Part shown: positions 9,174 through 17,817 of the stretch, in pieces
How positions within the stretch are numbered: position 1 is the stretch's first letter
Layout: each line of letters begins with the position of its first letter
Source of the DNA: Thalassospira profundimaris
GTDB taxonomy: Bacteria > Pseudomonadota > Alphaproteobacteria > Rhodospirillales > Thalassospiraceae
Length of the DNA stretch: 59,953 bases
Direction of reading: 5' to 3'
Assembly (NCBI RefSeq): GCF_003326755.1
Contig: NZ_JPWH01000028.1
Coordinates: forward strand, 1-59,953
Position numbers and translations under genes: made by a program
The notes under the pieces: generated by a model
Database searches by the model: none
The model's input: the letters and a program-made list of their open reading frames with translations, nothing else
What the model was told of the DNA's origin: nothing

Positions 9174-10864
9174 AACGCATACTGGCACTTCTTTTTGTTC
9201 TTGCGGCGAGCGGCGCACAGGCAGCGACTGTCAATTATGATCTGGAACCGGCGAAAGACGGTGACTATCGCTATACACCGCCCAAGCAGGAAAAAAAGGA
9301 CGGCGTTTATGTCATCGAGATTTATGACGCGAATGATGATCTGTATGCCCGTGTCTGGAACACGGCCCCGACGCTTGATAAGGGGCACAAGGTTGACAAA
9401 TACGAGATTTATTATCCCTCGGGTGCGCTGAAAAGCCGAACGCCGCTAAATGATGCCGGGCAGCCGGACGGCGAGGAACGCACCTTTGATAAAGAGGGGA
9501 ATCTTGCCGCCGTCACGCCCTATAAAAATGGCAAAAAAGACGGTACCGAAACCTGGTACTGGATTGATGGCAAAAAGCGGGCTGTTAAGACCTGGAAGGA
9601 TGGTGTGCTGAACGGTCCGTGGCAGGAATATTATAAAAACGGCCAGTTGGAAGTTGAATCCACCAATGTTGCGGGCGGTAGCGACGGTGTCGAACGCAAA
9701 TATTATGAAAACGGCCAGCTTTCTGCCGAGGTCCACTGGTCCGAGGGCAAACGTGACGGCCCCTATATGGATTATGACAAGGACGGCAACCTTCTGGAGA
9801 AAGGAAATTATGTGAATGGCGTGGCCGATGGCGATGTCATTGAATATTTCCCGTCTGGCGAGCGTCGTGCCGAACGTCACTATGTCATGGGGCGGCCGAC
9901 CGGCAGCGCAAAGCGTTGGATGAAATCGGGGCAACTGGTGTCCCAGACCGATTATGCCGATGACGGAAGCGTTTTGAAAAAACGGAACTGGTCGGCGGAA
10001 GGCGAACTCACCTGGCTGGAAGAACCGGTTGAGGTCGAGGGGCAGGGCCCGGCGCATAAAACGGTCGAGTATAGCGGGAACATGGTGGATACCGAGATCA
10101 GGGCGGATGGATATATGCTGCGGACGGTTTATGTCGGTGACACCCTGTGGGACCGGGTTGAAATGGTCGATGGCAAGTATCAGGGGCTGTATGTTTCGAC
10201 CACCCGGATTGACCAGATCAAAACCCGGGTTCACTTTATTGATGGCGAGGAAGATGGCCTTTATACGCGTTCCTGGCGCGGTAGAGAGCTTGACCGAGGG
10301 TATTATGATCATGGCAAGCGTGTAGGTGAATGGCGTCGTACCGAACAATCGACCTACATCATCAAGGAAACCTATAATGATGATGGAAAACTGACCGGTG
10401 AACAGCGTTCATTCCGGAAGCCGGATGGCAAGCTGATGAAAATTGCCACCTATAAGGATGGCACGCTGGATGGCCCTTATAAAGAGTTCAAAGACGACCG
10501 GATGGTCGCTGGCGGGCTTTATGTGGATGGTGTGAAGGAAGGGAAATGGCTTGAAAAGATTCCCTTTCGCGAAACCAGCCGCGGGGGAACATATGACAAG
10601 GGACGCAGGCAGGGCCGCTGGACGCTGTATGACGGCAATGGTTATCCTATCGCGATAACAACGTTTAAAGACGACCGTAAAGACGGACCCGCCTATATCC
10701 TGGCCGATAATGGTGCGCTTGAAGAAGTGCAGATGTGGAAGGACAACAAGCGCGAAGGTTATGTCACCTATTATGATGATAAAGGGCCGGTTTCGCGCAA
10801 ACTCTTTCGTGACGGGCGGCTGGTGAAAAGCTTCATCCCCATCGAAGGGGCAGAATCGCGGTGA
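9170..10864 (+). CDS. Secreted MORN-like repeat protein (YwqK-type)
   Basis: A 564-residue exported protein. The ATG at 9170 follows GGAGGACGC and gives the signal peptide MKRILALLFVLAASGAQA; an in-frame ATG at 9155 would add five residues with a poorer site. From about residue 70 to the end it is built of imperfect repeats of roughly 20-24 residues, of the form YYxNGQLxxExxxxxGKxDG. Examples are KNGKKDGTETWYW, YYKNGQLEVES, YYENGQLSAEVHWSEGKRDG and YPSGALKSR. These match the MORN_2 variant repeat. The repeats should form an extended beta-meander, probably a periplasmic or surface scaffold. It is translationally coupled to both neighbours. Confidence 0.85.
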   Translation: MKRILALLFVLAASGAQAATVNYDLEPAKDGDYRYTPPKQEKKDGVYVIEIYDANDDLYARVWNTAPTLDKGHKVDKYEIYYPSGALKSRTPLNDAGQPDGEERTFDKEGNLAAVTPYKNGKKDGTETWYWIDGKKRAVKTWKDGVLNGPWQEYYKNGQLEVESTNVAGGSDGVERKYYENGQLSAEVHWSEGKRDGPYMDYDKDGNLLEKGNYVNGVADGDVIEYFPSGERRAERHYVMGRPTGSAKRWMKSGQLVSQTDYADDGSVLKKRNWSAEGELTWLEEPVEVEGQGPAHKTVEYSGNMVDTEIRADGYMLRTVYVGDTLWDRVEMVDGKYQGLYVSTTRIDQIKTRVHFIDGEEDGLYTRSWRGRELDRGYYDHGKRVGEWRRTEQSTYIIKETYNDDGKLTGEQRSFRKPDGKLMKIATYKDGTLDGPYKEFKDDRMVAGGLYVDGVKEGKWLEKIPFRETSRGGTYDKGRRQGRWTLYDGNGYPIAITTFKDDRKDGPAYILADNGALEEVQMWKDNKREGYVTYYDDKGPVSRKLFRDGRLVKSFIPIEGAESR

Positions 10865-11385
10865 CGGACCATGCTGCAAAGCAGGTTTATGTGCGGAAGC
10901 TCGTGCGGTTTGACGGGCGGGCTTCCCGGTCGGAATACTGGCGGTTTGTACTGGTTTTTCTGATCGCGGTGTTGATGGCCGGAATTGCGGATAATCTGTT
11001 TTTTCCGGCCGATCCGGCCCGTAACCTGCCAGACCGTCATCCGGTTACGGTTTTTGTTATTGTCAGCATGTTATGGTCGCTATGTGCCTTTGGTGTCCGT
11101 CGTCTTCATGATGTGAACCGGTCCGGATGGTGGATGCTGTTCCCTGTTGCCTTGCCGCTGGTGGTTACGGCCATTGGTAGCGTGCCAGTATGGTTTTTTA
11201 CCAATGCCTTTGAACATATCGGGAAAGAGGGCAGGATTGGCGTGCCGGTCAGTCTGGTGGCCTTTGCCGGGGTCTTGGCGTGGCTGGCAGCCGCACTTTG
11301 CCTTGTTGTGTTTCTGGCACGGCCGGGGGACCGGCTGCCCAACCGTTTTGGACCACCCGCAAAGGGCGGAAATAGTGGTTCGTGA
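10861..11385 (+). CDS. DUF805 inner-membrane protein
   Basis: A 174-residue membrane protein with the DUF805 pattern. An N-terminal YVRKLVRFDGRASRSEYWRF is followed by a transmembrane helix, then GVRRLHDVNRSGWWML and two further helices, and a C-terminal RPGDRLPNRFGPP. The function of the family is unknown. The GTG start overlaps the upstream stop (GTGA), making it the third member of a coupled operon. The operon ends in a strong terminator at 11471. Confidence 0.9.
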   Translation: MTDHAAKQVYVRKLVRFDGRASRSEYWRFVLVFLIAVLMAGIADNLFFPADPARNLPDRHPVTVFVIVSMLWSLCAFGVRRLHDVNRSGWWMLFPVALPLVVTAIGSVPVWFFTNAFEHIGKEGRIGVPVSLVAFAGVLAWLAAALCLVVFLARPGDRLPNRFGPPAKGGNSGS

Positions 11386-11470
11386 GGTTTGTAAATCAAT
11401 CATCCGTCACCGCTGTAACACCAGGCAGGGGTGATTGATGGTTGTTGCCGGCGTGCTTGTCGGGCGTATT

Positions 11471-11503
11471 AAAAAAGGCTGCCGTGGGAGGGCAGCCTTT
11501 TTT
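11471..11503. terminator. Bidirectional terminator between convergent genes
   Basis: The stem AAAAAAGGCTGCC/GGCAGCCTTTTTT is a perfect 13 bp inverted repeat with a 7-base loop. It carries A- and T-runs on its two sides and separates the rightward DUF805 gene from the leftward XRE gene. Confidence 0.92.
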
Positions 11504-11528
11504 AGAACGGCATTTTTGCCAGATATGA

Positions 11529-11945
11529 TCAGGCTGCCTGGTCGGCAAGGGCACGGGCCATTTGGCTCAGTGCTTCCTGATGTTTTTCGTGTTTGATGCT
11601 GGCAAAATTGCGGGCCAGTTCAAGGCACATGCGCTGACGCGCGTTCAATTCGGTTTCCTGATTGCCTTCCAGCCCTTCGTAGAAGTAGCTGACAGGCACG
11701 CCAAGAACCTGGGAGATTTCATAAAGACGACCGGCAGAAATGCGGTTAATGCCGCGTTCGTATTTATGGGCCTGCTGATAGGTGACACCGATCAGGTCCG
11801 CCATCTGTTGCTGGCTGAAGCCAAGCATGATGCGGCGTTCGCGAATGCGTTGACCGACATAACGATCGGTATCGGTCGCACGATTGGCACGTTTGGGTTC
11901 ATCGTTGGGGGAAATTGCATTCATCGCATTTTTATCCGTTATCAA
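11529..11945 (-). CDS. XRE-family transcriptional regulator (PraR/SinR-like)
   Basis: A 138-residue DNA-binding protein. The helix-turn-helix spans about residues 28-85: VGQRIRERRIMLGFSQQQMA, then LIGVTYQQAHKYERGINRIS and LYEISQVLGVPVSYFYEGLE. A C-terminal helical tail (RQRMCLELARNFASIKHEKH) probably mediates dimerisation. This is the arrangement of the alphaproteobacterial PraR/SinR-like group, some of which control adhesion, biofilm or quorum-sensing genes; extending that role here is inference. A second ATG seven codons in is an alternative start. It stands alone, with a terminator downstream. Confidence 0.9.
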   Translation of the reverse strand: MITDKNAMNAISPNDEPKRANRATDTDRYVGQRIRERRIMLGFSQQQMADLIGVTYQQAHKYERGINRISAGRLYEISQVLGVPVSYFYEGLEGNQETELNARQRMCLELARNFASIKHEKHQEALSQMARALADQAA

Positions 11946-12096
11946 CCGCCAGTTATAAAGGTTCCCACCCCGGGTCGTTGTTTGGCGTCATAAATGCACC
12001 ATCCTGCCATATCTGTTGGTCTTGATTTAACGAGGATTCTGATGTGGCGGGAGTCTGACTGGGAGTCAGATATCGTTCTCAACGATCCGAAGGAAG

Positions 12097-12450
12097 CTAG
12101 GTATATAGGTCAATTGGCGTGTCGTTGTCTAGTCCGAAGGGCGAAAAAAACACGGATGTTTCTGACCCATAGGGTGTGAAAAAAGCTGCATAGCTGACAT
12201 GCGCCTTTTGAATGATCGCAGGTTGGGTTGGGGTTTCGCCGGGCAATAACTGACCCAAAAGTTGGGCCCAAAAGGCACTGCTGCCACCGGGGAAATGATT
12301 GTCCAGCCACGGCGCTGCGCCTTGATTTATCGCCAGATTTTTATGCGGCGGTGCAGCATGCTCGACCCTGATTCCACGCATGCTCCCGGTCCCGGCGCTG
12401 CTGGCTGCCGAGGGACGAACAGAGGAGGCAAGTGGAGCGGAAAGAACCAT
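12097..12450 (-). CDS. Possible small protein of unknown function
   Basis: An open frame of 117 codons from MVLSAPLASS. It contains NHFPGGSSAFWAQLLGQLLP, which resembles short tails I associate with small uncharacterised alphaproteobacterial proteins, and ends FGLDNDTPIDLYT. Codon third positions are moderately GC-biased, and no longer competing frame covers the stretch. The frame extends upstream to 12540, but that part is AT-rich and unlike coding sequence. No good ribosome binding site is present, so this may be chance. Confidence 0.4.
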   Translation of the reverse strand: MVLSAPLASSVRPSAASSAGTGSMRGIRVEHAAPPHKNLAINQGAAPWLDNHFPGGSSAFWAQLLGQLLPGETPTQPAIIQKAHVSYAAFFTPYGSETSVFFSPFGLDNDTPIDLYT

Positions 12451-12820
12451 TTTTTTTGTCTTGTCTTGCCGGTTTATATCACAATTTTTTGAAGCCTTTG
12501 AGTTGCGTATCTTCCCTTTTTCATAGGCACCAAAGGGCAATTTTGACCAAAATCCGGTTTTTCAGGTGCAAATTCTGCCCGCGTCGCGCAATCGCAAAGG
12601 GGGTATTTGCGGCACACAGGGCAAATTTTGCCGGTCGAATCGCCAGGTTTTGATAAATCGTCCTTTGGTGGAAAATCCATGCAGGATTAATGCCGAATCA
12701 GATAGGGCCTTTCGTTTTATGAAGCCTGCCTATTGCGGTGCCGCACGGTGCCATTTGCACAGGTGTCTTTGGATATGAAGGATGGCGTAACCCCGAAGGG
12801 ACGTGCAGGCATGGTAAAAC
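12451..12820. other. Gene-poor stretch
   Basis: There is no convincing gene here. A 68-codon leftward frame (12474-12680) has a CPVC..C pattern but no ribosome binding site. Local base composition is mixed, with several A/T runs. No tRNA or known RNA shape was recognised. Confidence 0.4.
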
Positions 12821-12822
12821 AA

Positions 12823-12852
12823 CGCCCCGGGAACGGTGGGAACCCCGGGGCG
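12823..12852 (-). terminator. Terminator of phaR
   Basis: The 9 bp stem CGCCCCGGG/CCCGGGGCG has an 11-12 base loop. Reading leftward it is followed by TTGTTTT. It lies about 70 bases after the phaR stop. Confidence 0.7.
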
Positions 12853-12923
12853 ATTTGAAAGCGTACAATACCGATAGGGAAGACAGGCCGGTCAGTCGGC
12901 CCATCCGTTTTCCGGCGGGCTGC

Positions 12924-13556
12924 CTATTTGCGGGTCTTGTTTTCAACCAGGCTGTTAAGCTGGGCCTGCATCGCTTCCAGCTGGGATTTCAACTCGTCAA
13001 GCGAGGCATCGCGCTGGGCGTTTTCTGCCTCTGTCTTGCGGGGCGTCGCGCTGGGCGCGGTGCCATTATTCTGGGCCCGTTCCTGTTCCTTGGCCAGGAA
13101 GGGCGAGAACATTTTCATCGTCTGTTCAAACAGGGCCATATTCTGTTTGTTCATTTCCTCGAACTGGCCAAACGGGAACATGCCATTCATGGTGTCCTGC
13201 ATGTAGTCGCGCATTTGTTCCTGATTATGGGCAAAGGAGCGCATGGCCTGTTCAAGATAGCTGGGCAGGAGGCCTTGCAGGCTGTCGCCATAAAAGCCGA
13301 TCAACTGACGCAGAAAACTGATGGGCAAGAGGTTTTGCCCTTTGTTTTCTTCCTCGACAATGATTTGCGTGAGGACGGGACGGGTGATGTCGTCCCCGGT
13401 TTTGGCATCGTAAACGACAAAATCGGTATTGTCCTTGACCATCTGGGCGAGATGATCGAGCGTGACATAGGAACTGGTTGCGGTGTTATACAGGCGCCGG
13501 TTGGCATATTTCTTAATGACGACGCGATCCTGGTCATTGGTGTTTTTCGTGGTCAT
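12924..13556 (-). CDS. phaR: Polyhydroxyalkanoate synthesis repressor PhaR
   Basis: A 210-residue regulator. The PHB accumulation DNA-binding domain is at residues 10-75, with VVIKKYANRRLYNTATSSYV, TLDHLAQMVK and FVVYDAKTGDDITRPVLTQI. The middle PHB_acc segment follows with ISFLRQLIGFYGDSLQGLLP and SYLEQAMRSF. The last 60 residues are a polar coiled coil ending in LNSLVENKTRK. PhaR binds PHB granules and represses phasin and its own gene when no polymer is present. TGC-rich palindromes lie in its upstream region. It is divergent from the PHA synthase pair, which is the classic setting. Confidence 0.96.
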   Translation of the reverse strand: MTTKNTNDQDRVVIKKYANRRLYNTATSSYVTLDHLAQMVKDNTDFVVYDAKTGDDITRPVLTQIIVEEENKGQNLLPISFLRQLIGFYGDSLQGLLPSYLEQAMRSFAHNQEQMRDYMQDTMNGMFPFGQFEEMNKQNMALFEQTMKMFSPFLAKEQERAQNNGTAPSATPRKTEAENAQRDASLDELKSQLEAMQAQLNSLVENKTRK

Positions 13557-13655
13557 GGCGTGTTCCCTGCTTCCCTGTTACCCCGACGTGCGGTTTGCAA
13601 ACCGGCTTTTTGTCGTAATCATCTATGCGCTCAAGATGTCTTGTGGCGCAGCATA

Positions 13656-13672
13656 TTGCCTGCTGCAATTGC
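13656..13672. promoter_or_regulatory. TGC/GCA-rich candidate PhaR site
   Basis: TTGCCTGCTGCAATTGC lies about 100 bases upstream of phaR. PhaR of Paracoccus is known to recognise TGC-rich inverted sequences. The half-site spacing here is not ideal (N5). Confidence 0.4.
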
Positions 13673-13762
13673 TAATGCCAACTGCAAGAGTGCCGCTTAA
13701 TTGCATAGCTGTCCAGTACTCAACGTCCCGTGCGTTGCAAAACCGGCTGTGTTTTGATCGTG

Positions 13763-13773
13763 TTGCTGCGCAA
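13763..13773. promoter_or_regulatory. Candidate PhaR operator TTGCTGCGCAA
   Basis: A perfect TTGC-N3-GCAA inverted repeat in the phaR/PHA-synthase divergent region, 104 bases before the start at 13877. It fits the TTGC-N(3-4)-GCAA type of site described for PhaR proteins. Binding itself is inferred. Confidence 0.5.
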
Positions 13774-13876
13774 TACGGGATTTGATTTTCTCGTAAAGGG
13801 TATCGTCCTATAGTGGAAGGCGGTGCACAGACGTGCGGTGACACCGCGCAGGAGATAACGGGGTTGGTAAAAGGCC

Positions 13877-14902
13877 ATGACGGATCAGGGCAATAGCAAA
13901 GGGACAGGCCCGCGCAGCCGAAAAACGGCGACATCGGCCAGTAAAGGCAAAAAACAGCGCAAAAAGCAGGCCCAAAAGCAGGCTGCAAGTGACCAGACCA
14001 ATGCAGACCAGCGCGCCAAGACAGAGTCACCGGAAAATGCGGCTGATGAGAAAATGGCAGGTGCGCAAGGAGGGGACGGCAAAAATGCGCAGGACGGACC
14101 AGTTGACCCCGACGCACTGGCAGAACGGTTTTTGGACTTATGGCGCGCCCAGGCCGCCGCGACAGCCGGTGGCAGTGATGCCGCCAGTGCCATTGGCCGG
14201 TTATATGCCGGTTTGGGGGCAGATACATCCCGCCTTGCCGAGGGGTTTGAAGCCTGGGGCCGGTTGATCGGACAATTGGCGACCGGACAGGCGCCCGTGC
14301 AAAATCCCTTTGCCCCGGATGCGGGAGCGGCGGATGCCGAACATAAAGGGCCTGCCAGTCCCGGCGCGACGACTCCGTTTGGGGCTAACTTTACCAAGAT
14401 GGCGATGCCGCCGGCCTTTGATCCGACGGCAATGATGCACAAATTCGCTGCCCCGTTTTTAAAACCTGCACCACACCCCCGCCCGGGTCCGGGCAAAGCC
14501 GATGCCCCGGCAGAAAGCCCGCCCGCCACACCGGGCGAGGAAAAGGGGGAACAGGCAATGGCATCGGATCTGGCGAAAACTGGCGGTTTAGGTGACACAA
14601 AGACCGACACAAATTTGAACCTGGACACAGATGCCGCCCGGAACCGGGCGACGTATGACCATAACGGGGCGCAAGCCAGCACTGGGGACAAGAATGGGCG
14701 AGAACGACAAAAGCCAGATCAAAACACAGACCCGTCGCGCCGGGCCACGGCCCCTGGCGATGCACCTGGCGGTCGAGATGACGAGCTGGCTGAGCTCGCG
14801 CGCCGCATTGCCGCTCTTTCGGAAACAATTGATGCCCTGGAAGCCGGAATTGACGATGGCAGCGGAGAGCCTGCGCCAGGAGATGACCCCGCACAGCAAT
14901 GA
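13877..14902 (+). CDS. Low-complexity protein, possible PHA synthase partner (PhaE-like)
   Basis: A 341-residue protein that I cannot assign by homology. Residues 1-75 are very rich in K, Q, A and S. Residues 78-140 form helices with ALAERFLDLWRAQAAATA and EGFEAWGRLIGQLATGQ. A long Pro/Gly/Asp-rich linker follows, and residues 300-325 form a coiled coil (LAELARRIAALSETIDALEA). It overlaps the start of a short PHA synthase by 47 bases. In class III systems a poorly conserved helical PhaE of similar size lies beside PhaC, so a divergent PhaE role is plausible. It could also be a granule-associated protein. Confidence 0.75.
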   Translation: MTDQGNSKGTGPRSRKTATSASKGKKQRKKQAQKQAASDQTNADQRAKTESPENAADEKMAGAQGGDGKNAQDGPVDPDALAERFLDLWRAQAAATAGGSDAASAIGRLYAGLGADTSRLAEGFEAWGRLIGQLATGQAPVQNPFAPDAGAADAEHKGPASPGATTPFGANFTKMAMPPAFDPTAMMHKFAAPFLKPAPHPRPGPGKADAPAESPPATPGEEKGEQAMASDLAKTGGLGDTKTDTNLNLDTDAARNRATYDHNGAQASTGDKNGRERQKPDQNTDPSRRATAPGDAPGGRDDELAELARRIAALSETIDALEAGIDDGSGEPAPGDDPAQQ

Positions 14903-15947
14903 CGTGATGGGCCAGGCGGTTGACCGGGCGGCTTTTGCCCAGCATTCCGCCCTGCAGGATGGCATTCGGCGCTATCAGGCCCATCCCTACCAGCGCGAGG
15001 CGGATGATATGCCCGTCATCTGGCAGGAAGGTTCAAGCCGGATTTATGATTACGGTGCCCTTGCCGCTAATTGTCCCAAAGGGGCCATTTTGCTTGTACC
15101 TTCGCTGATCAATCGCGGTTACATCCTGGATTTGAACCGTAAAAGAAGTTTTGCCCGGTTTTTGGCGACACAGGGATACCGTCCGTTATTGCTGGACTGG
15201 GGCTATCCCGGTGCGGATGAGCGGGATTTTGGCCTGGATGATTTTATTGCCGGGCGGCTGGTGATGGCCGTGCAGGATATGGCGGAGATGTATGGCGGTC
15301 CCCTGCCGGTGGTGGGCTATTGTATGGGTGGTGTGCTGGCAATGGCCGCATGCCTTTTGGAACCTGCCCTGGTGTCAAGGCTGGTTTTGCTGGCAACCCC
15401 GTGGGATTTCATGGCCGCCGGTCCGACCCAGGCCCGGATCGCCGCCGCCTTTGCCCCGACCTTGCCGCATATGCTTTCGGTGCATGACGAATTGCCGGTC
15501 GATGTGTTGCAAACCCTGTTTGCCAGTCTTGATCCCTTTAATATTGGCGAAAAATTTCGTCGCTTTGCCGCAATGAAACCGGACTCGCCAAAAGCCGAAG
15601 ATTTTGTCGCCCTGGAGGATTGGCTTAATGACGGTGTGCCATTGACGCGTAATGTGGCTGTTGATTGCCTGATTGGCTGGTATGTGGAAAACCGCCCGGC
15701 CAGGGGGCAGTGGGCAATTGATGACATGACCATTGATCCGGCCGCAATCAGGTGCCCGACGCTGGTGGTGATCCCGTCAAATGACCGTATTGTGCCCCCC
15801 GAAAGCGCGCTGGCCCTGTATGATAAACTGAATGTCGATATCCGCACGGCGCACCGACCGGCAGCCGGGCATATTGGCATGATGGTGGGGTCGCGGGCGC
15901 AATCCTCGACCTGGCAGCCTGTGGTGGACTGGCTGGCTGAAAGCTGA
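14856..15947 (+). CDS. phaC: Short poly(3-hydroxyalkanoate) synthase, class III-like PhaC
   Basis: A 363-residue alpha/beta-hydrolase that should polymerise 3-hydroxyacyl-CoA. The lipase-like box GYCMGG carries the nucleophile C156. D310 (SNDRIVPP) and H339 (PAAGHIGMM) complete the triad. The intervals of 154 and 29 residues closely match class III PhaC of Allochromatium (C149, D302, H331). Length also fits class III (~355) and not class I (~590). Other family features are ILLVPSLINRGYILDL and LLLDWGYPG. The open frame runs upstream to 14631, but that part lies inside the previous gene. ATG 14856 or 14883 is the likely start. It converges on the permease gene seven bases away. Confidence 0.85.
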   Translation: MAAESLRQEMTPHSNDVMGQAVDRAAFAQHSALQDGIRRYQAHPYQREADDMPVIWQEGSSRIYDYGALAANCPKGAILLVPSLINRGYILDLNRKRSFARFLATQGYRPLLLDWGYPGADERDFGLDDFIAGRLVMAVQDMAEMYGGPLPVVGYCMGGVLAMAACLLEPALVSRLVLLATPWDFMAAGPTQARIAAAFAPTLPHMLSVHDELPVDVLQTLFASLDPFNIGEKFRRFAAMKPDSPKAEDFVALEDWLNDGVPLTRNVAVDCLIGWYVENRPARGQWAIDDMTIDPAAIRCPTLVVIPSNDRIVPPESALALYDKLNVDIRTAHRPAAGHIGMMVGSRAQSSTWQPVVDWLAES

Positions 15948-15953
15948 GGGGGG

Positions 15954-16937
15954 TTAGTCGGCCCCCTGCGGTTGCTGGTTAAAGGATTGGGGCTTGGCCG
16001 TTTGCCAACGGCGGGTGAAGCGGGCGAGCAGGATCATGATGATCAGGGTCAGCACCACGCGCCCCACCAGAACCACCCATATATTCGCCCCAAGGGCCAG
16101 CATGATCACGGTATCCTCGATCAGGGAATGCGATAGGGACAGCCAGGAAAGCGCAAGAAACAGGGTGCGCGGCGGGAAGTTTTTTTGCCGGGCTTCATCA
16201 ATGATCAGTGCCCCCCCATAAGTTAGCCCCAGCAATATGCCGATAGTGGTGACAGGCGCGGCCGCGCGCGACAGGCCCGATATGCGCAAAACGGGCAAAA
16301 GGGCCGTGGTAAAGCGTTCGGTGATGCCGGTTTTTTCGAGAATATCGAGCAAGACCAGAAGCCCGGCAATGATGGCAAAACTGGCAAGCAGGGAATAAAA
16401 TGTGCCTTCCGCCCAGGCGAACCAGCCAGCCCAGCCGGTTTGGCTGATGGCATCGCTGCCATTGGCGGCCATCCAGGACAGATCGATTTTTTCGCCAAGC
16501 AAGCCGGTATGGCGGCTGATCCAGGTGATGAAGGCGGCATAAAACAGGGCGGTAAAAATACGCAAGGCTGCCGTTGCCCAGAAACTGGCCCCGGCCTTTT
16601 TCACCACGGCCTGTTCTACGGGAATGCCATGAGCAAACAGCATCATGGCGCATAGCGCGCTAAGCTGGGCCGATGTCATATCAAGGTGCGGGGCCAGCCC
16701 GGCAATGACAGCAACCGCGCCGTAAATATTGATGAAAAGGCAACTTGCCCAGATCAACCCGGCTTCTGGCGGCATGCCAATCAGCGCCATGACCGGGGTT
16801 AAAACACTCGATGCCATCTCGACAAGGCCCAATTGCTCGGCAATTCGTACGGCCAGCATGATGGGAACCATCACCTTTGCCAGGGTAATGAAAAGGCGGC
16901 GACTGCGGGTTAAAAGCGAAATCAGATAGGGCGGCAT
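15954..16937 (-). CDS. Gate (nucleoside-recognition) domain membrane protein
   Basis: A 327-residue polytopic membrane protein with eight or more hydrophobic segments in two repeats, typical of Gate-domain proteins. Signatures are RLFITLAKVMVPIMLAVRIA, GMPPEAGLIWASCLFINIYG and GILLGLTYGGALIIDEA. The start at MPPYLISLL is preferred; an upstream in-frame ATG (17000) would add 21 residues. The transported compound is unknown. It is divergent from an Lrp/AsnC regulator, and such pairs commonly have the regulator controlling the permease, so an amino-acid- or nucleoside-related ligand is possible. Confidence 0.85.
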   Translation of the reverse strand: MPPYLISLLTRSRRLFITLAKVMVPIMLAVRIAEQLGLVEMASSVLTPVMALIGMPPEAGLIWASCLFINIYGAVAVIAGLAPHLDMTSAQLSALCAMMLFAHGIPVEQAVVKKAGASFWATAALRIFTALFYAAFITWISRHTGLLGEKIDLSWMAANGSDAISQTGWAGWFAWAEGTFYSLLASFAIIAGLLVLLDILEKTGITERFTTALLPVLRISGLSRAAAPVTTIGILLGLTYGGALIIDEARQKNFPPRTLFLALSWLSLSHSLIEDTVIMLALGANIWVVLVGRVVLTLIIMILLARFTRRWQTAKPQSFNQQPQGAD

Positions 16938-17166
16938 GAAAAATCCCGTTGATAGACAAATTGTCGGAAGGGCAGTCTTGGCAACAGTCAACGCGGCCAA
17001 GGACCTGTGCGGTGCGATCCCGGTTAATTGCCTGCCAGATTATCGGGAAATTCTGTTTTGGGGCGGCGTTTTAAGGCGTTTAACTGCGTGAATTCGGCGT
17101 ATATTGGCGAAATTGCGCTTCAATGATGCACGTATGTGTGCCGCCTTCTGATGAAAGGAAACCGGG

Positions 17167-17625
17167 ATGGAGCTTGATCAAATTGATTGTCGTATTTTGC
17201 GGCAATTGCAGGTCGATGCCGATATTTCGACCCCCAGGCTGGCGGATATGGTGGGTCTTTCGCCCTCTGCCTGCTTGCGCCGGGTGACGAAACTGCGCCG
17301 GGATGGCGTAATTGCGCGCACGGTGGCAATCATTGATCCGGCCCTGGTGGGGCGCCCGTTAAGTGCTGTGATCACGCTGGAATTTGTCCGGCATGGACCG
17401 CAGCATCGTCAGAACTTTATCGAAAAAGTCCGCAAACTTTCGGCAGTGCGGCAGTGCTTTATGGTGACGGGCGAAGTGTCCTGCGTGCTGACTTTATATA
17501 TGCGCGACATGGATGAATATTTGGCCCTGAGTGACGAGCTGTTTAACGCAGATCCCAATGTCGCATGGTTTCGCACCTATATTGCGGTTCAAACGGTAAA
17601 GGATGATCCGGGCGTAGCGTTTTGA
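17167..17625 (+). CDS. Lrp/AsnC family transcriptional regulator
   Basis: A 152-residue regulator. The N-terminal winged helix-turn-helix shows LDQIDCRILRQLQVDADIST, MVGLSPSACLRRVTKL and RDGVIARTVAIIDPALVG. The C-terminal RAM ligand-binding domain shows VRQCFMVTGEVSCVLTLYMR and DEYLALSDELF. Length is standard. GAAAGGAAACCGGG before the ATG is a fair ribosome binding site. Divergent transcription from the Gate-domain permease suggests that it controls this transporter. Confidence 0.93.
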   Translation: MELDQIDCRILRQLQVDADISTPRLADMVGLSPSACLRRVTKLRRDGVIARTVAIIDPALVGRPLSAVITLEFVRHGPQHRQNFIEKVRKLSAVRQCFMVTGEVSCVLTLYMRDMDEYLALSDELFNADPNVAWFRTYIAVQTVKDDPGVAF

Positions 17626-17817
17626 CCTTTGGCTGCCTATGTCAGTTCAGGGTTTCCGTATGGTCTTGCGGCGGGAACGAATGGCGCTGCGTCCTGTACT
17701 AAAGAGTCATGTATCAATGCTTGGCTTTTCACTGTGGCGCGATAAGATCAAAACTGGTTCGGTCGACTGAGCGAACGGGCCGGAGGTAAACGCAAAACAA
17801 ATGTTTCGGAGGGTTTG

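Noticed and set aside
12474..12680. Leftward 68-codon frame with CPVC..C pattern
   Set aside because: No ribosome binding site, overlaps another candidate, and matches no zinc-ribbon family I know.
12738..13700. Rightward 320-codon open frame
   Set aside because: It lies antisense to phaR, whose domains are unambiguous; composition is that of a mirror frame.
14631..14855. N-terminal extension of the PHA synthase frame
   Set aside because: It lies wholly inside the preceding gene in another frame and has no synthase-like sequence; starts at 14856 or 14883 fit class III length.
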